A stretch of 50,654 bases of DNA from Anaerolineaceae bacterium. GTDB lineage: Bacteria > Chloroflexota > Anaerolineae > Anaerolineales > Anaerolineaceae. Every line of letters begins with the position of its first letter. Position 1 is the stretch's first letter. Positions 43,298-50,654 of this stretch are shown in pieces. Location: contig JAFGLU010000103.1 in assembly GCA_016927865.1 (NCBI GenBank), positions 1 through 50,654 on the forward strand. The letters are read 5' to 3'. A program made the position numbers and the translations under genes. The notes under the pieces were generated by a model, which had not been told where the DNA came from, did no database searches, and saw only the letters and a program-made list of their open reading frames with translations.

Positions 43298-44011
43298 TCA
43301 CTGAGCGGCGCGCTCCTGGAGTAGTTGAATGAGCGGGTCGATGAGCATGAGAGTCATGCCTGCGCTGCGGCGCGTGCCGGTCTGGTTCGATTGCTGCGCT
43401 TGAAGGGTGGCGCGCTGGCTCTCGTTGAGATTGGCGCCGGTGGCGAATCCGCCGCCCATATCACCGCCAGGCCTTGTGCCACCACCACCTGGCATTGCCC
43501 CGCCGCCACCATCAGACGGACGTTCGAAGTTTCCGCCTTCGGGGAGCGTCATGCCTTCCATGCCTTCGGGCATTTCACCCATCATGAAGCCAAAATCCGT
43601 TCCCGAGGCGTCGCCCTCACCATTGCTCATGCCGATTCCGTACTGCTGCATCAATTCACGCATGGTATCCTGGTCGATGGTCATGGCGTTGATCGCAGTC
43701 ATTTGCTCGGGCGTCATGGTCTCTTCGATCTGAGCGTAGAGCGCGTCCAGTTCAGCCTGGGTGGCGCTATCGGAGGTAGCGAGCGCCTTCACGCCCTTCC
43801 ACAGCAAGATCAGCTCGCCGGCTTGATCGGGGGTGATGGCCTGATCGGTATCTTCAAGCAGGAAGGCGCCCATCAGCAGTTTAACATCGTCTGCGGTTTG
43901 CTGCGGATTAGCGGTGGTTTGTGTGACGGGTTCGGCGGCTTGGGTGGCGCTGCAGGCTGTCAGGGACAAAAGGATGACCAGAAAGGCAAAAACAGACAAT
44001 ACTTTCTTCAT
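43298..44011 (-). CDS. Methionine/glycine-rich lipoprotein of the MacAB-like operon
   Basis: A 237-residue protein with a lipoprotein signal (FAFLVILLSLTAC, Cys20). The middle contains helices with LYAQIEETMTPEQMTAINAM, recalling the L-T-x-x-Q motif of Spy/CpxP-like proteins. The later part is rich in Met, Gly and Pro (FMMGEMPEGMEGMTLPEGG and GGGGAMPGGGGTRPGG). It lies 27 bases after the permease gene and ends the operon. It may be an outer-face chaperone or sensor for the exported substrate, or a metal-binding protein because of its Met content. I do not recognise a named family. Its low-complexity region makes homology calls unreliable. Confidence 0.7.
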   Translation of the reverse strand: MKKVLSVFAFLVILLSLTACSATQAAEPVTQTTANPQQTADDVKLLMGAFLLEDTDQAITPDQAGELILLWKGVKALATSDSATQAELDALYAQIEETMTPEQMTAINAMTIDQDTMRELMQQYGIGMSNGEGDASGTDFGFMMGEMPEGMEGMTLPEGGNFERPSDGGGGAMPGGGGTRPGGDMGGGFATGANLNESQRATLQAQQSNQTGTRRSAGMTLMLIDPLIQLLQERAAQ

Positions 44012-44038
44012 GGGAGTTTACCTCAAAACAAGGGTTGG

Positions 44039-45267
44039 CTAATCGTGGCGCAGAGCAACGATGGGATCCAGACGGGCGGCTTTTTGGGCGGGGAGGTAGC
44101 CGAAGACGATTCCAACCAGGGCCGCGGAACAGAAGGAAAGGACGATGGAATAGGGTAGGATGACAGTACGCATGTTGCCGAATTTGCCGAACAACATGGC
44201 TCCGCCGACCCCGGCAACCACGCCGAGGAATCCGCCCAGCAGACTGAGCATGAGTGCTTCGATCAGGAACTGGCTCTGAATGTCGCCGGGGGTGGCGCCG
44301 ACTGCCTGGCGCAAACCGATTTCACGGGTGCGTTCGGTGACGCTGACCAGCATGATGTTCATGATGCCAATGCCGCCCACCAACAGCGAGATGCCCGCCA
44401 CCCAACTTAACAGCGTACGGAAGGAAGCTGTCGTGGATGCCTGGGTCTGGATGATGTCATCCTGAGTGCTGATGGTGAAGTCGGCTGAATCGACCGTAAC
44501 ATCATGCCGCCGGGCCAGGAGCAGAGTGGTTTGCAGGATTACATCATCCATGTTGGCGTTCTCGTCCACGGCGACGTAGATCATGCGCACGCTATCGCCC
44601 TGGATGCGAGCAAACATGCTGAAGGTGAATTTTTTGATCACCAGGTTGATGGGCGTGTACATTTGGTAGTCGAAGTCGGTGCCAGAGACCAGCCCGCGTT
44701 CTTTGAGCAGGCCAACGACCGTTAGCTTGGTGTTATTGGCGGATATGGCCTGGCCGATGGGGTCGGCATCGCCGAACAATTCTTCGGCCAGAGTGGATCC
44801 AAGCACGACCACTTTGGCGGCCTGCTCGTTGTCGCGGTCAGTCAGCCAGCGGCCCTCATCGATTTCCATGTCGCGCACATCGAGGTAATCGGTGGTGACG
44901 CCGACCAGCGAGATGCTGTCGAGGTTCACCTTGTCATACTTGACGGTCACCGAGGTTTGTTGGTCCACCGTAGCCCCAGAAATGCCGCTGATCTGGCTGC
45001 GAATGGCTTCCAGATCGTCGTAGACCAGCCCGCCAGAACCGGCAGAAGCCTGTCCAGGGCCCATGCGAGTCATGTTGCTGCTGATAAAGATGAGGTTGGA
45101 GCCCAGGCCGTTAATGGATTCGGCGATGGTGGCTTCGGTACCGGCGCTGACCGCCATCATCACGATGACTGCCGCGACGCCGATGATCACGCCCAGCATG
45201 GTGAGCAGCGAGCGGGATTTGTTGGAGGTAAGGCTTTTCCAGGCCACCTGAATGGTTTCGGAGGGGT

Positions 45268-45271
<4 letters not shown>
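44039..45271 (-). CDS. MacB-like ABC transporter permease (FtsX domain)
   Basis: A 410-residue protein with the MacB/FtsX topology: one N-terminal helix (SLLTMLGVIIGVAAVIVMMAV), a large external domain of ~220 residues (MacB_PCD), then three helices from ~285 (GISLLVGGIGIMNIMLVSVTERTREIGLRQAVGA is the conserved region, quoted here only as its core GGIGIMNIM and TREIGLRQAVGA). It works as a mechanotransmitter with the ATPase encoded just upstream, whose stop it overlaps by four bases. There is no fused ATPase domain, unlike E. coli MacB. The likely job is export of a peptide, antibiotic or lipid. Confidence 0.93.
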
Positions 45272-46007
<736 letters not shown>

Positions 46008-46011
<4 letters not shown>

Positions 46012-47423
46012 TGCGCGGTCTCCATCAAACCGGTGGAAACCTTTTCGCCCGATTCCAGGCCGGATGTGATTTCTACGTAGGTGTAATCCATGATACCAAC
46101 TGTGACCGCGCGCAGCTTCATGCCGCCGAGGTTGTCCACAACCATCACGGCGTATTCGCCGCCACCCAGATCGCGCAGCGCTTCGACCGGGATGAGAACG
46201 GCATTGGTGACTTCATTGGCGATCACTTCGACGCTGGCGCCCAGGTTGAGGGGCAGGGTGACACCGGAGGGGATGGTCTCAGGGTCAATTTCGACAACTC
46301 CCTGGGCAAACGAGCTTTGCCCGCTGGAGTACAACTGAGGGCTCACTTCGGTAACCGTGCCGAGGAGCGTATTGTCGGGATAAGCGTCAAAGACGATCTC
46401 AACCGAGGCGCCCAGGAAGAGCTTATCGAGATCAGTTTCATCTATGTAGATGTCCAAATAGGGATGGTCGAGATCGGCCACGGTGATGAAGACGCCCGTG
46501 TCGGCGACCTTGCCGGCCTCACCGGAAATATCGAGCACGACGCCATCGATGGGCGAAGTTAGAACGGTTCCGGCCAAATCTTGTTGTGCCAGGGCGAGCG
46601 ATATTTCGGCTTGCTTGAGTTGGTTCTCTGCAGTGGTTAGTTCGTCGGGATCGATGCCAGCGGAGGTTTTGAGAGTTTCGTAGGTCTTTTCGGCTTCGAC
46701 GAGGCTGCTTTGGGCCACCTGCAGCGCAGCAGCGGCTTCGAGTTTCTCGTCTTCGGTGTAGGCCAGGCAATAATCGTAGTTGGCCTTGGCGTTGTTATAC
46801 AGGTCCTTCGCGGTAGCCAGGTCATCGGAGTCGGGCTTGGCTTCGGTCAGTTTGACCACGGTCTCTTGCTTAATAAGCATCTCTTCGTACAGGTCTTCGA
46901 TAGTGTCGCCGCTGCAACGCGAGTACTTCATGGTCCAGACGTTTTTTTGGGCGCTGGTTTGGGTGGCGCGGGCTGAGATAAACGTCTGGTAGGCCTGGGC
47001 TACCGCGGAGTCGGCACTGGCTTGCAAACTGTCAAGGACCTTTTGAGCGCTTATCACGTTCAGTTCGGCAGCCAGGACACCTGTCTCGAGTTTTTCGGTG
47101 TTGCCAAGCGAGGCCAGCTTTTGCCCGGCGGTGACACGTTCGCCGATCTTGACGTTCAACTCATCGACCGTTCCACTGGTAGAGAAGCTGAGCTCGGCGG
47201 TCTTTCCAGCAATCAAGGTGCCAGAGCCGGAGGCTGAAATGCGCAGATCGCCGCGCCGGGCAGTGGCGGTTTGGGTGGTTTCGGTGCTGGCGGCGGCTGT
47301 GGTGGGGTCGGCGCGCAGGAAGAAATACCAGGCGGCCGTACCGCCTCCCACAAGCAGCACGGCGAGCAGGATTATCCAGATGCGGTTGCGGGCAATGAAA
47401 GAGCGTTTTTTGGTGGTGGTCAT
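46008..47423 (-). CDS. HlyD/MacA-family adaptor protein (membrane-fusion-type)
   Basis: A 471-residue protein with one N-terminal anchor helix ([19 protein letters not shown]). Then comes the barrel-sandwich (lipoyl-like) half [20 protein letters not shown], a long coiled-coil hairpin (about residues 120-260, rich in Ala/Glu/Lys), and the second lipoyl half [17 protein letters not shown], followed by beta-barrel domains. In an organism without a typical outer membrane such adaptors assist MacB-like transporters at the cell surface. I start at the ATG at 47423 (GGAG upstream); a further ATG at 47441 is possible. A long hairpin (47450-47510) lies in its leader. First gene of the four-gene export operon. 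Confidence 0.92.
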
Positions 47424-47449
47424 TCCTATTCTCCGAGGCATAAAAAATG

Positions 47450-47510
47450 CTTCTCCTCGCAGCCCCCCATTCTCATGGTGAAAATGGGGGGCTGGGCTTG
47501 GGAGGAGAAG
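47450..47510 (-). promoter_or_regulatory. Long hairpin in the leader of the export operon
   Basis: Outer stem CTTCTCCTC/GAGGAGAAG (47450-47458, 47502-47510) encloses inner stem CAGCCCCCCATT/AATGGGGGGCTG (47460-47471, 47483-47494). It lies 27 bases upstream of the adaptor ATG on the same transcript. It could regulate translation or be a decaying repeat unit. The remainder of 47424-47671 is spacer plus the MFS terminator. Confidence 0.6.
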
Positions 47511-47598
47511 ATCATGCTAAATCTGTAAAGTGTGCGGATGTCTGAGAAAGATAATACGCGCTGAGGAGGGGGAGATGGTATAGATATGGTATAGACGC

Positions 47599-47630
47599 AA
47601 AAAATCCCCTACCTGGTGGGGGATTTTTTT
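47599..47630 (-). terminator. Rho-independent terminator of the MFS gene
   Basis: AAAAAATCCCC (47599-47609) with GGGGATTTTTT (47619-47629) and a short loop. Read on the minus strand the stem ends in a T6 run. It is 42 bases past the MFS stop. Confidence 0.92.
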
Positions 47631-47671
47631 GTGAGTGGGACCGCTGTGTTGCCTTTTCGGTCGGCGATGGG

Positions 47672-48892
47672 TCAGGCCTGGATGGTCTCTTGGATAGGCT
47701 CGGGTGGTTTCCCGCTGGAGAGGCGGGTGAGCATGAAGGCCGCCAGGACGAACAAGATGGAGCCCATCCAATAGGGCGCGCCGGGCATGACGTTGTCAAA
47801 CACAGCCCCACCAAAAAGCGGCCCGGCAACACCCATCAAGCTGCCGATGGCGGTGGTGACGCCCATGAGCAGGCCCACCTCGCGGTGCTGGACGCGGTTG
47901 GTGCAAAGCGTGGTGAGGGTGGGGAAGGTGAAGCCGCTGATACCGCTGATGAGCAGGTTGATGGGGTAGACCATCCAAAAGAGGGGGGCGAAGAAGATGA
48001 GCAGGTTGCCGATGGACTGGCCTAACATGCTGGCGATGGCGACGGGTTTCTCACCAAAGCGAGGCACCAGACGGCGCACCAGGAGGAGCTGAACAAAGGC
48101 CAGCGCGATGCCGCTCAGCACCATCAATAGGCTGATCTGGCTGGTTTGGGCGTTGAACTTGTGGATGAAGAACAGGGCCGAGGTGGAGTTGATTCCGTTG
48201 AAGGAAAAGTTGAACAGGGCCAGCACCACCAGCACCCAGGCCAGGCCGGGTTTGCGGGCCATTTCATAGATGGAAACAATGGGGTTGAAGTCAGAGGCAC
48301 GCAAGGGCGTTTTGTCACGCTGATCCACGGGCAGGGATTCGGGCAGGATGAAGTAGCCGACCAGAACGTTGAGCATGGAAAGAGCGGCGGCGAAGAAAGC
48401 GGGGGCTTCCAGGCTGATCTCGCCGAAGATGCCGCCGAGGGCGGGTCCGAGGACGAGGCCAAGACCCCAGGCAACGCCGATGAGGGTGAAGTTTTTGGCG
48501 CGGTCTTCGGGCTTGGAAACGTCGGCGATATAGGCGGAGGCGGTGGACATGTTGCCGCCGGTGATGCCGCCGATGAGCCGCCCGAGGAAGAGCACGGCCA
48601 GGCTGCCGCCGATGCCAAAGACGAGGTAACCGGCGGCCTGTCCGATGAGGCTGATGAGCAGCACGGGGCGGCGGCCGTAGCGGTCACCGAGTTTGCCGAG
48701 CAGGGGGGCAGCGAAGAACTGCGCGCCGGTGTAAATGACCGTGATCATGGAGACCATGATGGCCGCGTCGGAGTAGCGCTTGACGATGTAGGGGGCGACG
48801 GGGCCGAGGATGGTGATGCCGATGACATCCATGAGGAGGACGATGAAGATGAGGGCCAGGGAGCGGCGGGTGTGGGTGGGTGCGGTGGACAT
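47672..48892 (-). CDS. MFS transporter, TetA/multidrug-efflux type
   Basis: A 406-residue protein with twelve predicted helices. Motif A between helices 2 and 3 reads GKLGDRYGRRPVLLISL, and the first helix is SLALIFIVLLMDVIGITILGP, as in TetA-like H+-driven drug exporters (DHA1 group). GGITGGNMSTASAYIADVS is the conserved motif C-like region of the fifth helix. It exports a drug or metabolite across the membrane. I choose the ATG at 48892; a TTG 7 codons upstream is possible. No regulator is adjacent. The terminator at 47599-47630 separates it from the downstream export operon, so the two are independent. Confidence 0.9.
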   Translation of the reverse strand: MSTAPTHTRRSLALIFIVLLMDVIGITILGPVAPYIVKRYSDAAIMVSMITVIYTGAQFFAAPLLGKLGDRYGRRPVLLISLIGQAAGYLVFGIGGSLAVLFLGRLIGGITGGNMSTASAYIADVSKPEDRAKNFTLIGVAWGLGLVLGPALGGIFGEISLEAPAFFAAALSMLNVLVGYFILPESLPVDQRDKTPLRASDFNPIVSIYEMARKPGLAWVLVVLALFNFSFNGINSTSALFFIHKFNAQTSQISLLMVLSGIALAFVQLLLVRRLVPRFGEKPVAIASMLGQSIGNLLIFFAPLFWMVYPINLLISGISGFTFPTLTTLCTNRVQHREVGLLMGVTTAIGSLMGVAGPLFGGAVFDNVMPGAPYWMGSILFVLAAFMLTRLSSGKPPEPIQETIQA

Positions 48893-48979
48893 GGGGATGA
48901 GTCTATCACGCAATTTAAAGTTTGGAGGGAATAGTTTTCACTATTTGGCTGTCGGTAGGATGGACGAAGTGGCAAGATG

Positions 48980-48985
48980 TATAAT
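48980..48985 (+). promoter_or_regulatory. Candidate -10 box of the esterase at 49039
   Basis: TATAAT about 53 bases before the ATG. No good -35 is found at 16-18 bases. Confidence 0.4.
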
Positions 48986-49038
48986 CGAATAAACCCTGGC
49001 GATGTTCTCATGATCGAGGGTGAAAAATCGGAGGCAAA

Positions 49039-49935
49039 ATGAGCGAAATGGATCAAGGGCACGGCATTCCGATGGCGGATACGAGCGCTTACCGGCACAA
49101 GCACCTGGATGTGTCTTACGCAGAGATTTCACCAGCCCAAAAGCTGGATATCTACGTGCCGGAGTCGGGAGATGCCCCCTTTCCAGTGATCCTGGCGGTG
49201 CACGGTGGGGCCTTCATGATGGGCGACAAGGGTGACGTGCAGGTGCTGCCGATGCTGGCAGGTTTGAAGCGTGGCTATGCGGTGGTGTCGATCAACTACC
49301 GCATGAGCGGTGAGGCGCTGTTCCCGGCGCTGGTGCACGACATCAAAGCGGCGGTGCGCTGGGTGAGGGGCAAAGCGGCGCGCTACGGCTTCGACGGGGG
49401 GAGAATCGCGGCCTGGGGCGGTTCGGCGGGTGGGTATCTTTCGGCGATGGTGGGGGTGACGGAGGGCGTGGCGGAGTTGGAAGATTTGAGCCTGGGGCAT
49501 GCGGAGCAATCCAGCCGGGTGCAGGCGGTGGTGGATTGGTTTGGGCCGACGGATTTCCTCAAGATGGACGAGCAGGTGGCGGTTGTGACACGGGGGGACA
49601 GTGGCCCTTTCCCGCACAATGCGGCCGATTCGCCGGAATCGCTGCTGCTGGGGGCGCAGATCACTAATATCCCCGAGAAGGTGCGAGCGGCCAACCCGGA
49701 GATGTACGTCCGGGCAGATGTGCCGCCGTTCTTCATCCAGCATGGGACGCAGGATACCACCGTGCCGCCGCTGCAATCGGTGAACTTTGCGGCAAAGCTG
49801 GCGCAGGTGGCCGGGCCGGAGCGGGTGCGATTGGAACTACTGGAAGGGGCAGGGCATGCCGATGCGGCGTTTAATAAGAGGGAGAATGTGAAGAAAGTGC
49901 TGGATTTTTTGGATGAGGTGATGGGACAGTCCTGA
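49039..49935 (+). CDS. Alpha/beta hydrolase, BD-FAE/HSL-like esterase
   Basis: A 298-residue cytosolic esterase. HGGAFMMGDKGD gives the oxyanion hole, AAWGGSAGGYLSAMVG the nucleophile Ser, HGTQDTTVPPLQS the Asp and EGAGHADAAF the His. The layout is that of bifunctional feruloyl and acetyl-xylan-type esterases (BD-FAE) and other dienelactone-like lipases. It might deacylate plant-derived sugars, in keeping with the glycan-degrading gene set. The ATG at 49039 has GGAGG seven bases upstream. arfB follows 12 bases after the stop but seems to have its own promoter inside that region. Confidence 0.9.
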   Translation: MSEMDQGHGIPMADTSAYRHKHLDVSYAEISPAQKLDIYVPESGDAPFPVILAVHGGAFMMGDKGDVQVLPMLAGLKRGYAVVSINYRMSGEALFPALVHDIKAAVRWVRGKAARYGFDGGRIAAWGGSAGGYLSAMVGVTEGVAELEDLSLGHAEQSSRVQAVVDWFGPTDFLKMDEQVAVVTRGDSGPFPHNAADSPESLLLGAQITNIPEKVRAANPEMYVRADVPPFFIQHGTQDTTVPPLQSVNFAAKLAQVAGPERVRLELLEGAGHADAAFNKRENVKKVLDFLDEVMGQS

Positions 49936-49941
49936 TATACT
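49936..49941 (+). promoter_or_regulatory. -10 box of arfB, leaderless arrangement
   Basis: TATACT ends six bases before the arfB ATG at 49948, overlapping the esterase 3' end (TGA at 49933-49935). Transcription should begin at the start codon; no Shine-Dalgarno sequence is present. Confidence 0.55.
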
Positions 49942-49947
49942 TGCTGC

Positions 49948-50364
49948 ATGATCGAAATTGCGCCAGGTGTGAATGTTGACGACTCCGAACTGCAGTTCGA
50001 CTTTGTTCGCGCGTCTGGCCCTGGAGGTCAGAACGTCAATAAAGTGGCCACAGCGGTCCAACTGCGCTGGGATGTGCGCGCCACGACTGCCCTCGCACCA
50101 GAGGTCAAGGAGCGCCTGATCCGGCTGGCGGGTAGCCGCGTGACGGAGGAGGGACTGCTGCTGATCGAGGCGAAGCGCTTCCGCACGCAGGAGCAGAACA
50201 AGGCCGATGCGCTGAAGCGGCTGGGGGTGCTGGTGCAGCAGGCGCTGGTGGAGCCGAAGGTGCGCAAAAAGGTGCGCCCATCGGGGGCGGGCAGGGCGCG
50301 GGACAAGCAGCACCGCAGTGAGGTGAAGCGTATCCGGCGCTACAACCCAGACGAGTGGGAGTGA
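49948..50364 (+). CDS. arfB: Alternative ribosome-rescue factor ArfB (peptidyl-tRNA hydrolase)
   Basis: A 138-residue protein. The catalytic GGQ is at residues 26-28 in RASGPGGQNVNKVATAVQLR, the class I release-factor signature, and the C-terminal tail is lysine/arginine-rich (VRKKVRPSGAGRARDKQHRS), as needed to enter the empty mRNA channel of a stalled ribosome. There is no codon-recognition domain, so it is ArfB/YaeJ and not RF1/RF2. It rescues non-stop ribosomes. The start appears leaderless (see the -10 box at 49936). The downstream region holds the structured RNA candidate. Confidence 0.95.
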   Translation: MIEIAPGVNVDDSELQFDFVRASGPGGQNVNKVATAVQLRWDVRATTALAPEVKERLIRLAGSRVTEEGLLLIEAKRFRTQEQNKADALKRLGVLVQQALVEPKVRKKVRPSGAGRARDKQHRSEVKRIRRYNPDEWE

Positions 50365-50400
50365 GGGGGAACAAATCGCCAGGGGTGCTCGTCGTCAGGG

Positions 50401-50406
50401 TATAAT
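50401..50406 (+). promoter_or_regulatory. -10 box upstream of the terminal RNA-like element
   Basis: TATAAT, with a poor -35. It is followed at 50430 by ATGAGTTCAACGACCCAATGA, a frame that dies after six codons where the structured element begins. It may have served a gene now interrupted, or it may drive the RNA. Confidence 0.45.
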
Positions 50407-50460
50407 CGGATGCCAAAAGACGGGGCTACCTATGAGTTCAACGACCCAATGACCCAATGA

Positions 50461-50654
50461 GTGTGTTCCTAGAGAGCCGTAGCCGGGAGCACTCAAAGGT
50501 TGTTAGACAGCAAGGGGCAAAACAGCGCGGCGGGCGGCTAAGGAATCCCACTGGTTACTGAGCCAGACAGCCCTGGCTTTGGCCGTAGCGACGGCGCCGG
50601 TTTCCGTCCAACGAGCGCCAGCTCGTTTGAGACGAAGACCGGCGATTTGCTTTC
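50461..50654 (+). ncRNA. Structured RNA candidate, possibly HEARO/omega RNA of an IscB-type element (continues outside window)
   Basis: Non-coding, GC-rich and full of nested pairs. AGCCAG/CTGGCT forms a hairpin near 50560-50577. A three-tier stem near 50605-50643 pairs CGCCGGT with ACCGGCG, CGTC with GACG, and AACGAGC with GCTCGTT around a GCCA loop. The 5' part carries a run beginning GAGAGCCGTAGCCGGGAGCA, which resembles what I remember of the HEARO RNA core. The left edge directly follows ATGA (50457-50460) and a tandem GACCCAAT pair. HEARO RNAs lie just upstream of IscB genes; that gene would start right of the window. Without a covariance search this is a candidate only. Confidence 0.5.

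Noticed and set aside
50442-50458. Tandem GACCCAAT pair read as a target-site duplication of an insertion
   Set aside because: The copies are adjacent, not flanking the element, and the right end of the element is outside the window, so duplication cannot be shown.

Overview
The window looks like a chromosomal segment of a Chloroflexota (probably Anaerolineae-like) heterotroph. The genes are GC-rich. The sugar-binding lipoprotein has the charged Val/Glu/Lys linker followed by a TPTPGP segment that I associate with Chloroflexi binding proteins. The gene content is sugar catabolism plus a tungsten-type aldehyde:ferredoxin oxidoreductase. This assignment is an inference from gene content; there is no rRNA or other phylogenetic marker in the window. 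I saw no tRNA, rRNA or CRISPR array.

Layout. 1-2904 (minus): a TetR-DUF2087-esterase operon behind a consensus promoter with a perfect TetR-type palindrome, preceded by a second HSL-type esterase. 3039-4879 (plus): a methyltransferase with a Trm112-like zinc domain and a TolB-like propeller protein, closed by a strong terminator. 5061-14083 (plus): an amino-sugar locus with an autoregulated ROK repressor, a 470-residue ROK-like kinase, a PIG-L/LmbE deacetylase, a sugar ABC importer without its ATPase, a SIS-domain deaminase/isomerase and a DUF4380 protein. 14219-15268 (minus): a solitary Fic protein. 15454-18701 (minus): MoaD-like, aldehyde:ferredoxin oxidoreductase and a TIM-barrel protein. 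18809-21484: nanE and a ROK kinase (plus), then manA (minus). 21618-23310 (plus): family-5 uracil-DNA glycosylase and a membrane-anchored hydrolase. 23340-26390: an AT-rich island with two gmd-type genes and an orphan membrane protein. Its gmd part is bounded by a duplicated 83-bp copy of the hydrolase 3' end.

26395-36365: a hydrolase, enolase, a frameshifted DinB-like gene, CTP synthase, cellobiose phosphorylase under a CelR-like operator, and a GH13 alpha-glucosidase. 36486-41705 (minus): a possible 41-residue peptide gene, a PCu(A)C copper chaperone, a GH38 mannosidase carrying a DnaJ-like zinc ribbon, and a DUF2142 membrane protein. 41760-43232 (plus): a K+/H+ antiporter. 43298-48892 (minus): a MacAB-like export operon with a methionine-rich lipoprotein, and an MFS exporter. 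49039-50364 (plus): an esterase and arfB. The last ~195 bases form a strongly structured RNA-like sequence that may be the 5' end of an IscB-type mobile element (HEARO/omega RNA) continuing outside the window.

How it fits together. N-acetylated sugars would be imported (8734-12018), deacetylated by the PIG-L enzyme, phosphorylated by the ROK-like kinase and deaminated by the SIS protein to fructose-6-phosphate. No nagA is present, so this resembles the archaeal deacetylate-first route. ManNAc-6-P (nanE/nanK) and mannose-6-P (manA, GH38) feed the same pool. Cellobiose phosphorylase and GH13 feed glucose units, and enolase is the glycolytic outlet. Several transcripts appear leaderless, with a -10 box exactly six bases before the ATG.
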